Shown here piece by piece: positions 1-5,508 of a DNA stretch of 5,636 nt. The position numbers and the translations under genes were made by a program. The stretch is taken from positions 1-5,636 of the forward strand of contig JABMNG010000071.1 in NCBI GenBank assembly GCA_013205275.1, written 5' to 3'. Position 1 is the stretch's first letter; each line of letters starts with the position of its first letter. The DNA comes from Methylophilales bacterium (lineage in GTDB: Bacteria; Pseudomonadota; Gammaproteobacteria; Burkholderiales; Methylophilaceae). A model generated the notes under the pieces. The model was not told the DNA's origin and ran no database searches. It saw nothing but the letters and a program-made list of their open reading frames with translations.

Positions 1-612
1 CTTGGTCGTATGCCATCAGCAGTAGGTTATCAGCCAACTCTTGCAGATGAAATGGGTCGCTTACAAGAACGTATTACATCAACAAAAACAGGTTCAATTA
101 CATCAATTCAAGCTGTGTATGTTCCAGCGGATGATTTAACGGATCCGTCTCCTGCAACAACATTCCAACATCTAGATTCGACCGTTGTTTTGTCTAGAGA
201 TATTGCGTCACTGGGTATTTACCCTGCCGTGGATCCATTAGATTCAACTTCAAGACAATTAGATCCACAGGTTGTCGGGGAAGAGCATTATCAAGTTGCA
301 CGGTCAGTACAATCAACCTTACAAAGGTATAAAGAATTAAGAGATATTATTGCAATTCTCGGAATGGATGAGTTATCCCCAGAAGATAAATTAGCAGTAA
401 CTCGTGCACGTAAAATACAGCGATTCCTGTCTCAACCATTCCATGTCGCTGAGGTATTTACAGGGTCGCCTGGTAAATACGTTACATTAAAAGATACAAT
501 TAAAGGCTTTAAAGCTATTGTAGCTGGCGAATATGACAACCTTCCTGAGCAGGCATTTTATATGGTTGGTGGAATTGAAGAAGCTGTTGAAAAAGCAAAA
601 ACGCTATCATAA
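1..612 (+). CDS. atpD: F1Fo ATP synthase beta subunit, C-terminal part (5' end outside the window)
   Basis: This is the catalytic beta subunit of the F1 head, which makes ATP from ADP and phosphate at the inner membrane. The frame is open from base 1, so the ATG at base 10 is internal, not a start. The 203 residues seen correspond to the last 203 of a protein of about 460 residues (E. coli length). Recognisable blocks, numbered from the window start, are LGRMPSAVGYQPTL (1-14), ITSTKTGSITS (25-35), the PADDLTDPSPATTF stretch (42-55), IYPAVDP (73-79) with the tyrosine equivalent to E. coli betaY331 that stacks on adenine, and the DELSPED lever (123-129; DELSEED in most bacteria) that contacts gamma during rotation. 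The P-loop, catalytic Glu and the NIYR arginine lie upstream of the window. It ends in TAA and is followed 13 nt later by atpC, as in the standard atp operon. Confidence 0.99.
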   Translation, partial: LGRMPSAVGYQPTLADEMGRLQERITSTKTGSITSIQAVYVPADDLTDPSPATTFQHLDSTVVLSRDIASLGIYPAVDPLDSTSRQLDPQVVGEEHYQVARSVQSTLQRYKELRDIIAILGMDELSPEDKLAVTRARKIQRFLSQPFHVAEVFTGSPGKYVTLKDTIKGFKAIVAGEYDNLPEQAFYMVGGIEEAVEKAKTLS

Positions 613-625
613 ATAAAAGGTAAGC

Positions 626-1051
626 ATGGTTAATACAATTAAAATTGATATAGTCAGCGCTGAAGAGTCAATATTTTCAGGCGAAGCAGAGTTTGTTTCT
701 GCCCCTGCAATCATGGGAGAGGTTGGTATTTATCCTAATCATGCTCCTATGATAACGCCGCTTAAATCAGGATCACTCAAAATTAAATTGGCTGACAAAA
801 ATGAAGAACAGTTAATTTATGTTTCAGGAGGTATTTTAGAGGTACAGCCTGGCGTTATTACAGTATTGTCTGATACAGCCATTAGAGGCAAAGATCTTGA
901 TGAAAGCAAAGCATTAGCTGCAAAAAAATCTGCTGAAGAGGCTATGAAGAACAAGTCATCAGACACTGATTTCGCGCAAGCACAAGCTGAGCTTGCAGAA
1001 GCAATGGCACAAATTCAAGCGATTGATAAGTTACGCAAGATTAGGCATTAA
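626..1051 (+). CDS. atpC: F1Fo ATP synthase epsilon subunit
   Basis: AtpC is the epsilon subunit of the central stalk; it connects gamma to the c-ring and can inhibit ATP hydrolysis through its C-terminal helices. At 141 residues it is close to the E. coli length of 139. The N-terminal beta-sandwich carries the family blocks VSAEESIFSG (10-19), GEVGIYPNHAP (31-41), SGGILEVQPG (67-76) and DTAIRG (83-88). Residues from about 90 to 140 are Ala/Lys/Glu-rich and form the expected two-helix hairpin. The start is the ATG at 626, preceded by a modest AAAAGG Shine-Dalgarno at about 616-621 and 13 nt after the atpD stop, so it is the last gene of the atp operon. An intrinsic terminator follows the stop by about 20 nt. 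Nothing unusual is seen in the protein. Confidence 0.98.
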   Translation: MVNTIKIDIVSAEESIFSGEAEFVSAPAIMGEVGIYPNHAPMITPLKSGSLKIKLADKNEEQLIYVSGGILEVQPGVITVLSDTAIRGKDLDESKALAAKKSAEEAMKNKSSDTDFAQAQAELAEAMAQIQAIDKLRKIRH

Positions 1052-1069
1052 GCAGAAGATTTAAATTTT

Positions 1070-1097
1070 AAAAAAGCAGCTAATGGCTGCTTTTTTT
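1070..1097 (+). terminator. Rho-independent terminator of the atp operon
   Basis: A stem of 11 bp (six A-T pairs outside a GCAGC/GCTGC core, 1070-1080 with 1086-1096) closes a 5-nt loop, TAATG, and runs into seven T residues at 1091-1097. It sits about 20 nt after the atpC stop. The A-tract on the 5' side gives partial symmetry. It separates atp transcription from glmU, so glmUS should need its own promoter or read-through. Confidence 0.9.
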
Positions 1098-1100
1098 GTT

Positions 1101-1106
1101 TATACT
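1101..1106 (+). promoter_or_regulatory. Possible -10 box for glmU-glmS
   Basis: TATACT lies directly behind the atpC terminator and 22 nt before the glmU ATG. No good -35 hexamer sits 16-18 nt upstream, where the terminator stem lies, and the implied start near 1113 would leave a leader of only about 15 nt with the Shine-Dalgarno close to the 5' end. The call is therefore weak; transcription could also come from read-through or from inside atpC. Confidence 0.3.
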
Positions 1107-1128
1107 AATTAATAAAAAGGGCAAATCA

Positions 1129-2484
1129 ATGTCATTAAGCATTATTATTCTTGCCGCAGGAAAAGGCGCCCGAATGACCTCTAACCTTCCAAAAGTCTTG
1201 CAGCCACTTGCCAAGAAACCTCTGCTTAGCTATGTCATTAACACTGCAAAATTACTAAACCCAAACGAAATAATCGTGGTTGTAGGTCACCAATCAGAAC
1301 TCATTAAAGAAACATTTAAAACAGAAGATGTTATTTGGAAAATTCAAGACCAGCAATTAGGAACGGGGCATGCTGTATTACAAGCAATACCAAGTTTAAA
1401 AAGTGAAAAAACTATTATCTTATACGGGGATGTTCCATTAGTAGAACAATCAGACCTATTAAAATTAGTAGAACAATCAGGCAATAGTCTAGCAGTAATG
1501 ACATACATCAAGGATGTACCTAATGGGTATGGTCGAATACAGAGAGAGAATGCAGAAGTAGTTTCTATTATTGAAGATAAAGATTGTAATGATGATCAAC
1601 GAAAAATAAAAGAGATCAATACAGGCATTATGGCAGCTGATACTCAAAAACTTATTAAATGGCTATCAAAATTATCAAATAATAATTCACAAAAAGAATA
1701 TTATTTAACGGATATTGTTGCCCTTGCAACAGCTGAGGGTGAGAAAGTTTATTCCCATAAGGTGCTGGCTGAGATTACAATTTCAGGTGTAAATTCTAAA
1801 GCTGAGTTAGTCGATATGGAAAGGAAATATCAATCAAAGCTAGCACAAACACTTGTTTCCAATGGCGCCCATATAATTGATCCTAATCGGATCGATATTA
1901 GAGGAGAGTTGATTGTTGGGAGGGATGTAACAATTGATGTGGGCTGTATATTTGAGGGTGATGTCACGCTAGGTGATAATGTATATATTCACCCATATTG
2001 TGTATTAAAAAATTGTAAGGTTAAGAGTAATTCAACCATTGAGTCTTTTTCATATATCGACTCATCGGAGATTGGGAAGGAAAATAAGGTTGGCCCGTAC
2101 GCTAGAATTAGGCCAGGAACAGTTCTAGGAAACACAGTGCACATTGGAAATTTTGTTGAAATTAAAAATTCATCTATTGATGAATTTTCTAAGGTCAACC
2201 ATCTAAGTTATATTGGAGACAGTGATATAGGTAGAAATGTTAATGTGGGCGCAGGAACTATTACATGTAATTATGATGGGGCAAATAAACACAGAACTAC
2301 TATAGAGGACGATGTGTTCATTGGTTCAAATAGTCAATTAGTTGCCCCAATTAAGATTGGAAAGGGCTCGACTATTGGCGCTGGGTCAACGATCACTAAA
2401 GATACTCCAGACCACCAATTAACCTTATCCAGATCAAAGCAAATTAACATCACGGGCTGGAAGAGGCCTTCAAAGAAAAAATAA
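1129..2484 (+). CDS. glmU: Bifunctional GlmU: GlcN-1-P acetyltransferase / GlcNAc-1-P uridylyltransferase
   Basis: GlmU carries out the last two cytoplasmic steps to UDP-GlcNAc: acetylation of glucosamine-1-phosphate with acetyl-CoA, then uridylyl transfer from UTP. The protein is 451 residues (E. coli 456). The N-terminal pyrophosphorylase domain (about 1-225) shows the nucleotide loop LAAGKGARM (8-16) with K22, QLGTGHA (76-82), YGDVPL (99-104) with the metal-binding aspartate D101, then GYGRI, EINTGI and EYYLTDI. The C-terminal left-handed beta-helix (about 248-440) has repeated hexapeptides, RIRPG, GNFVEIKN, the catalytic histidine H358 in KVNHLSYIGD (equivalent to E. coli H363), and GAGTITCNYDG. 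I chose the ATG at 1129 because AAAAAGGG (1114-1121) lies 7 nt upstream and MSLSIIILAAGKG aligns with family N-termini; a TTG 33 nt upstream falls inside the terminator. The gene is 3 nt ahead of glmS, its pathway partner. Sampled lines of the gene are about 30% G+C, lower than the atp genes. Confidence 0.98.
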   Translation: MSLSIIILAAGKGARMTSNLPKVLQPLAKKPLLSYVINTAKLLNPNEIIVVVGHQSELIKETFKTEDVIWKIQDQQLGTGHAVLQAIPSLKSEKTIILYGDVPLVEQSDLLKLVEQSGNSLAVMTYIKDVPNGYGRIQRENAEVVSIIEDKDCNDDQRKIKEINTGIMAADTQKLIKWLSKLSNNNSQKEYYLTDIVALATAEGEKVYSHKVLAEITISGVNSKAELVDMERKYQSKLAQTLVSNGAHIIDPNRIDIRGELIVGRDVTIDVGCIFEGDVTLGDNVYIHPYCVLKNCKVKSNSTIESFSYIDSSEIGKENKVGPYARIRPGTVLGNTVHIGNFVEIKNSSIDEFSKVNHLSYIGDSDIGRNVNVGAGTITCNYDGANKHRTTIEDDVFIGSNSQLVAPIKIGKGSTIGAGSTITKDTPDHQLTLSRSKQINITGWKRPSKKK

Positions 2485-2487
2485 ATT

Positions 2488-4317
2488 ATGTGCGGAATCG
2501 TTGGAGGAATCTCATACAAGAATGTTCTACCCTCATTAATTGAGGGCTTGGAGCGTTTAGAATATCGGGGGTATGACTCTGTAGGTATAGTCATTAACAA
2601 CGACTCACTAGAGAGAGTTAGGTCAATTGGTCGGGTCTCATCGATTAAAAATAAAATAAAAAAAACTAAAACAAAAGGGCTGTTAGGTATTGGCCATACA
2701 AGATGGGCTACCCATGGCGGAGTGAATGAACAAAATGCACACCCCCATATCTCGAACAATCTAATTGCCGTAGTTCATAATGGCATTATTGAGAACCACG
2801 AAGCCAAATTTGAACAGCTAAAGAAATTAGGCTATGTTTTTGAATCAGAAACAGATACGGAAGTGATTGCGCACCTCATCCATTACTTTTACCAAAAACA
2901 TAATAATTTGTTACAAGCAGTCAATGCAGCAACAAAAGAGCTAGAGGGAGCATATGCAATTGCCGTTATTGCTCTAAATCAAAAAGAACAATTTGTTTGT
3001 ACCCGTCGGGGGTGCCCCCTATTAATCGGTGAGGGAAAAGGAGAGAATTTTATTGCCTCAGATGTTTCGGCACTTATACCCGTAACCAATAAGATTATTT
3101 ATCTTGAAGACGGCGACATTTCAGTAATTAAAAAAGATGTAATTGAGATATACAGCCAATCCCTAAAAAGAGTTAAGCGCAAGACCCATCAGAGCAAGAT
3201 AGAATTATCAAGCATGGAGTTAGGGCCATATCAGCACTACATGCAAAAAGAGATTTATGAGCAGCCTCGCGCAATAAGCGACACAATTGAAGCGGTTATT
3301 GATGCAAATGAATTTAATGTAGAAATTTTAGGTGACCAGGCAAAAAAAATATTAAGTGATATCGACAGTGTATTAATATTAGCTGCAGGGACTAGCTACT
3401 ATGCGGGACTAACAGCGAAGTATTGGTTCGAAAGCATTGCAAAAATACCGACTAATGTTGAAATTGCTAGCGAATATCGATATAGGTCCTCAATTGGAAA
3501 TCCAAAGCAACTGATCATAACCATCTCACAATCTGGAGAAACATTAGACACCATAGAGGCATTGAAGCATGCAAAAAAAATGGGGCATAAAAAGACCCTA
3601 ACAATATGCAATGTTCAAGAAAGTGCTATCTCAAGAGAATCAAAACTTTCCTACTTTACAAGAGCGGGGGTAGAAATTGGTGTGGCGTCAACAAAAGCGT
3701 TTACTACGCAGTTGGTATCCCTTTTTGTGCTGACAATTATCCTAGGAAAAGAAAAAAAATATATCTCTAGGAAACTAGAAGAACAATATTTAACGGAATT
3801 AAGAACTCTTGTTGGTAGCGTCCAAGCAGCATTAAATCTAGAGCCTCAAATTAAGGAATGGTCGAAAGAATTTTCAAGGAAAGATAATGCCTTATTTCTA
3901 GGAAGAGGAATTCACTATCCCATTGCTTTAGAAGGTGCACTCAAGCTTAAGGAAATTTCATATATTCACGCTGAAGCATACCCAGCAGGAGAATTAAAAC
4001 ATGGGCCATTAGCGTTAGTTGATGAAAAAATGCCAGTAGTAGTCATTGCACCAAACGATAAACTGCTTGAGAAAGTAAAATCAAATATGCATGAAGTCAA
4101 AGCACGGGGGGGTAAGCTCTATGTTTTTGCAGACGCAGACAGTCATTTCCATGAGGAAAAAAATATCAAAGTTATTCGCACACCAAGACATACAGGTATG
4201 CTCTCACCCATTGTTCATGCAATCCCTGTGCAACTACTTGCGTATCATGTTGCATTGAGAAAGAAGACGGATGTAGATAAACCAAGAAATCTTGCCAAAT
4301 CTGTGACAGTAGAGTAG
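2488..4317 (+). CDS. glmS: Glutamine--fructose-6-phosphate aminotransferase (isomerizing)
   Basis: GlmS converts fructose-6-phosphate and glutamine to glucosamine-6-phosphate and glutamate, the committed step to UDP-GlcNAc. The product is 609 residues, the same as E. coli. The N-terminal Ntn-type glutaminase domain (about 2-240) starts MCGIVG, so the catalytic Cys2 becomes residue 1 after Met removal; RGYDS (27-31), HTRWATHG (70-77), HNGIIENH (97-104) and SETDTE (120-125) follow. Two SIS isomerase domains carry AAGTSYYAG (299-307, with Ala where E. coli has Cys300), SQSGET (347-352), STKAFTTQ (401-408), E489 and H505 in the KLKEISYIHAEAYPAGELKHGP region, and the C-terminal DKPRNLAKSVTVE with K604. 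ATG 2488 is 3 nt after the glmU stop with no clear Shine-Dalgarno, suggesting translational coupling. No intergenic leader exists for a GlmZ-type sRNA site as in E. coli, nor for a glmS ribozyme. A tail of a second glmS lies downstream at 5258-5335. Confidence 0.98.
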   Translation: MCGIVGGISYKNVLPSLIEGLERLEYRGYDSVGIVINNDSLERVRSIGRVSSIKNKIKKTKTKGLLGIGHTRWATHGGVNEQNAHPHISNNLIAVVHNGIIENHEAKFEQLKKLGYVFESETDTEVIAHLIHYFYQKHNNLLQAVNAATKELEGAYAIAVIALNQKEQFVCTRRGCPLLIGEGKGENFIASDVSALIPVTNKIIYLEDGDISVIKKDVIEIYSQSLKRVKRKTHQSKIELSSMELGPYQHYMQKEIYEQPRAISDTIEAVIDANEFNVEILGDQAKKILSDIDSVLILAAGTSYYAGLTAKYWFESIAKIPTNVEIASEYRYRSSIGNPKQLIITISQSGETLDTIEALKHAKKMGHKKTLTICNVQESAISRESKLSYFTRAGVEIGVASTKAFTTQLVSLFVLTIILGKEKKYISRKLEEQYLTELRTLVGSVQAALNLEPQIKEWSKEFSRKDNALFLGRGIHYPIALEGALKLKEISYIHAEAYPAGELKHGPLALVDEKMPVVVIAPNDKLLEKVKSNMHEVKARGGKLYVFADADSHFHEEKNIKVIRTPRHTGMLSPIVHAIPVQLLAYHVALRKKTDVDKPRNLAKSVTVE

Positions 4318-4381
4318 AAATTATTGGATAGCATGAATAGCAAATCATGCCAGTTCAAACCCAGCCAATATCTCCTTACGA
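4318..4381. other. Convergent glmS/yaeQ intergenic gap with a weak hairpin
   Basis: The 64 nt between the glmS stop and the yaeQ stop contain a 6-bp stem GCATGA/TCATGC (4331-4336 with 4345-4350, 8-nt loop), nested inside a distant TATTGG/CCAATA pair (4322-4327 with 4365-4370). There is no T-tract on either strand, so it is not a convincing terminator. This interval contains the position, about 25 nt past the glmS stop, where Tn7-type elements would insert; no Tn7-like end was recognised. Confidence 0.35.
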
Positions 4382-4930
4382 CTAACCTCTGGAATCCAGC
4401 CCTTTAAGCATCACTGAGCTAATATCAAAACTACCTGTGTCATGACTGACTAGTATTTGCCCATCTTGTATGGTGCAACTTATTGTTAGGCTACGTTCTG
4501 CTGTGGCTGTAAGCTCCTGAGTATCAGGTAAATTAAGAATAGTCAGATTATTATTTTTTAACAGCGCCTTGCTGTTTTGTGCCCACCACATATCGGCAAT
4601 ACGGCCACCATAAAGCACTATTACTACCTGTTTAGACCTACCACAAGCTTTACGAATATCGCGTTCCGTCGGCAGGCCAACGTCAATCCATAATTGAATC
4701 GCACCTGTCAGATCTTTCAGCCACAGGTCTGGCTCCTCATCATCACTTAATCCTTTACCAAATACTAGGTATTCATCGGCATAAAGTGCAAAGGTGATTA
4801 GTCTTACCATTAACCGCTCATCGGTTTCTGATGGATGTTTAGCCAAGGTTAGGCTGTGCTGGCCATAGTAATTGCGATCCATATCCGCAATTTGTAAGTC
4901 AACTTTATAAATGGTTGATTTAATTGCCAT
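4382..4930 (-). CDS. yaeQ: YaeQ family protein
   Basis: This is a 182-residue YaeQ-family protein (E. coli YaeQ is 181). The family has a variant of the PD-(D/E)XK nuclease fold in solved structures, but no biochemical activity is settled; an early report linked the E. coli protein to suppression of rfaH loss and should not be used as a function. Family blocks visible are MAIKSTIYK at the N-terminus, LTLAKHPSETDER (27-39), DDEEP (63-67), LWIDVGLPTERDIRKAC (80-96), MWW (114-116) and TIQDG (153-157). Q79 sits just before LWI, where E. coli has aspartate as I recall it. The ATG at 4930 overlaps the 3' end of the upstream S4-domain gene by 11 nt, so the two are cotranscribed and probably translationally coupled. 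The gene converges on glmS. Sampled lines give about 45% G+C, clearly above glmS. Confidence 0.93.
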   Translation of the reverse strand: MAIKSTIYKVDLQIADMDRNYYGQHSLTLAKHPSETDERLMVRLITFALYADEYLVFGKGLSDDEEPDLWLKDLTGAIQLWIDVGLPTERDIRKACGRSKQVVIVLYGGRIADMWWAQNSKALLKNNNLTILNLPDTQELTATAERSLTISCTIQDGQILVSHDTGSFDISSVMLKGLDSRG

Positions 4931-5162
4931 CTGGTTCTACGCCGCTACTTGCGACTACATGAATGTTGGTGCCACCACATTGCACAACTTGCCCCACCCT
5001 TATTTTGGCGGTTTTACGATACTCAATATAGTCACCTACAATTACCAAACCCTCGGCTACCATAGACTTTCCACGGCCACCGCTATCGGCTAGACCGACA
5101 AGCTTGAGTAAGTCGCATAGGGGTACATATTCAGTCTTAATCTTAAATTCTATGGTTTGCAC
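4920..5162 (-). CDS. ybcJ: S4-domain RNA-binding protein, YbcJ family
   Basis: This small protein of 80 residues is essentially a single S4 domain, a fold that binds structured RNA. It aligns by eye with E. coli YbcJ (70 residues): the shared pattern is VPLCDLLKLVGLADSGGRGK (13-32), AEGLV at 36-40, IEYRKTAKIRVGQVV (46-60) and HVVA (68-71). The target RNA is not known for the family. The start is GTG at 5162: an in-frame TAA lies five codons upstream, no ATG occurs before the S4 core, and the few residues in front match the expected short N-terminus. The Shine-Dalgarno is poor (AAAGAAAA). The C-terminus runs 9-10 residues past the YbcJ end, into the overlap with yaeQ. A TATAAT box lies about 50 nt upstream of the GTG. 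Confidence 0.9.
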   Translation of the reverse strand: MQTIEFKIKTEYVPLCDLLKLVGLADSGGRGKSMVAEGLVIVGDYIEYRKTAKIRVGQVVQCGGTNIHVVASSGVEPDGN

Positions 5163-5210
5163 GAGTGATTTTCTTTACTGATATTAGATTGCGTATTTTC
5201 ACACTAACGC

Positions 5211-5216
5211 ATTATA
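5211..5216 (-). promoter_or_regulatory. -10 box of the S4-domain/yaeQ operon
   Basis: On the minus strand this reads TATAAT, a perfect sigma70 -10, giving a predicted start near 5204 and a leader of about 42 nt before the GTG at 5162. No consensus -35 is present 16-18 nt upstream; that place (about 5234-5239) is instead flanked by a tandem GCCAAGGT repeat, so expression may depend on an activator or be weak. Confidence 0.55.
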
Positions 5217-5226
5217 ACAATTATTT

Positions 5227-5246
5227 ACCTTGGCAGCGACCTTGGC
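5227..5246. repeat. Tandem ACCTTGGC octamer, 12-bp period
   Basis: ACCTTGGC occurs at 5227-5234 and again at 5239-5246, separated by AGCG; the second copy runs into the palindrome TTGGCCAA (5243-5250). On the minus strand the pair reads GCCAAGGT twice and brackets the expected -35 position of the S4-domain/yaeQ promoter. A regulator binding site is possible. It also lies next to the 5' break of the glmS remnant, so it may instead be a junction relic. Confidence 0.4.
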
Positions 5247-5257
5247 CAAAAAGCGCG

Positions 5258-5335
5258 GCCTATCATGTGGCACTATTAAAAGGCACCGATGTCGATAAAC
5301 CAAGAAACTTAGCCAAATTGGTGACGGTAGAGTAA
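5258..5335 (+). pseudogene. glmS: Orphan 3' end of a second glmS (last 25 codons plus TAA)
   Basis: The frame reads AYHVALLKGTDVDKPRN followed by LAKLVTVE and TAA, the conserved C-terminal tail of GlmS, including the lysine equivalent to K604. Homology stops abruptly upstream: the preceding in-frame codons (WQRPWPKSA) do not resemble GlmS. Against the intact glmS (4240-4317) it is identical at 59 of 78 bases and 22 of 25 residues; 11 of the 19 base changes are synonymous and one is in the stop codon. Residues L and G in LLKGTD are closer to the E. coli LIKGTD than the RKKTD of the intact gene, while the S to L change near the end is unusual. It has no start or binding site of its own and cannot encode an enzyme. 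It is most simply a relic of a former or foreign glmS allele left by insertion or replacement; it would still carry the glmS-tail sequence that Tn7-type TnsD proteins read. Confidence 0.88.
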
Positions 5336-5373
5336 AAACCAATAGTTTTAACGGGAACCTATTATCTTAATAC

Positions 5374-5416
5374 AAAAAAACTATATTCAGTTAAAATTTT
5401 TAAAAAAAAACTATAT
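5374..5416. repeat. 13-bp direct repeat pair, 30-bp period
   Basis: AAAAAAACTATAT occurs at 5374-5386 and 5404-5416, exactly 30 bp apart, about three helical turns, with TTAAAATTTTTA between. The A-tracts could bend DNA or act as UP-like elements for the gene at 5509. Each copy ends in a TATATT or TATAT sequence that could serve as a -10, without a good -35. Confidence 0.5.
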
Positions 5417-5428
5417 ATTGTGTTTTTT

Positions 5429-5453
5429 GTAAAATTTAGGGGTAAAATTTACC
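5429..5453. repeat. GTAAAATTTA direct repeat and overlapping dyad
   Basis: GTAAAATTTA is found at 5429-5438 and 5442-5451 (13-bp period). The second copy is the core of the dyad GGTAAA-A-TTTACC at 5441-5453. Each copy contains TAAAAT, a possible -10; TTGTGT at 5418-5423 is a poor -35 with 19-bp spacing to the second copy. An operator or promoter is plausible but not shown. Confidence 0.4.
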
Positions 5454-5482
5454 AAGTTTAAAGAGATGAAAGTTTAAACTTT
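5454..5482. repeat. AAGTTTAAA direct repeat and 14-bp perfect palindrome
   Basis: AAGTTTAAA occurs at 5454-5462 and 5470-5478 (16-bp period). The second copy lies within the perfect palindrome AAAGTTTAAACTTT at 5469-5482, about 27 nt ahead of the ATG at 5509. Its place just before the ribosome binding site suits an operator, or a small hairpin in the leader RNA. Confidence 0.45.
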
Positions 5483-5495
5483 TTCTATATACAAT

Positions 5496-5500
5496 AGGAG
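5496..5500 (+). promoter_or_regulatory. Strong ribosome binding site for the gene at 5509
   Basis: AGGAG (within TAGGAGAA) stands 8 nt before the ATG at 5509. It is the best Shine-Dalgarno in the window and fixes the start of the last gene; the other genes here have weak sites, so this product may be made in quantity. Confidence 0.85.
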
Positions 5501-5508
5501 AACTAAGT

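Larger units (their letters stand above)
5336..5508. other. Non-coding A+T-rich leader
   Basis: These 173 nt between the glmS remnant and the last gene hold no coding frame of note. The line at 5401-5460 has only 11 G or C in 60 bases. An imperfect inverted repeat (AATAG at 5341-5345 with CTATT at 5359-5363, extended by two T-A pairs across one mismatch) follows the remnant stop and may be the decayed terminator of the lost glmS. The rest is the repeat series listed separately. Confidence 0.6.

Noticed and set aside
1096..1128. TTG start giving an 11-residue longer GlmU N-terminus
   Set aside because: The TTG lies in the T-tract of the atpC terminator and lacks a Shine-Dalgarno; ATG 1129 has AAAAAGGG at the right distance and matches family N-termini.
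2485..2487. glmS ribozyme or riboswitch ahead of glmS
   Set aside because: Only 3 nt separate glmU from glmS, so there is no untranslated leader to hold one.
2334..2759. Minus-strand open frame of 141 codons across the glmU/glmS junction
   Set aside because: It lies entirely antisense to two intact conserved enzymes and has no plausible start signals or family pattern; the shorter minus-strand frames at 1989-2198 and 3399-3611 fail for the same reason.
4348..4368. T-arm-like GTTCAAAC followed by CAGCCA, suggesting a tRNA 3' fragment as an attachment site
   Set aside because: The flanking bases do not pair into a 5-bp T stem and no acceptor or anticodon arm is present.
4318..4381. Tn7-type transposon end behind intact glmS
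   Set aside because: No TGT...ACA-type terminal sequence, no repeated TnsB-like sites and no 5-bp target duplication could be recognised near either glmS tail.
4911..5093. Plus-strand open frame of 60 codons
   Set aside because: It is antisense to the well-supported S4-domain gene, and its translation resembles nothing known to me.
5165..5335. A GTG-started open frame of 56 codons running into the glmS remnant
   Set aside because: It has no ribosome binding site, crosses the opposite-strand promoter of the S4-domain gene, and only its last 25 codons resemble any protein.
5490..5495. TACAAT as a -10 box for the last gene
   Set aside because: Transcription would begin inside or after the ribosome binding site (near 5502), removing the AGGAG that defines the start.
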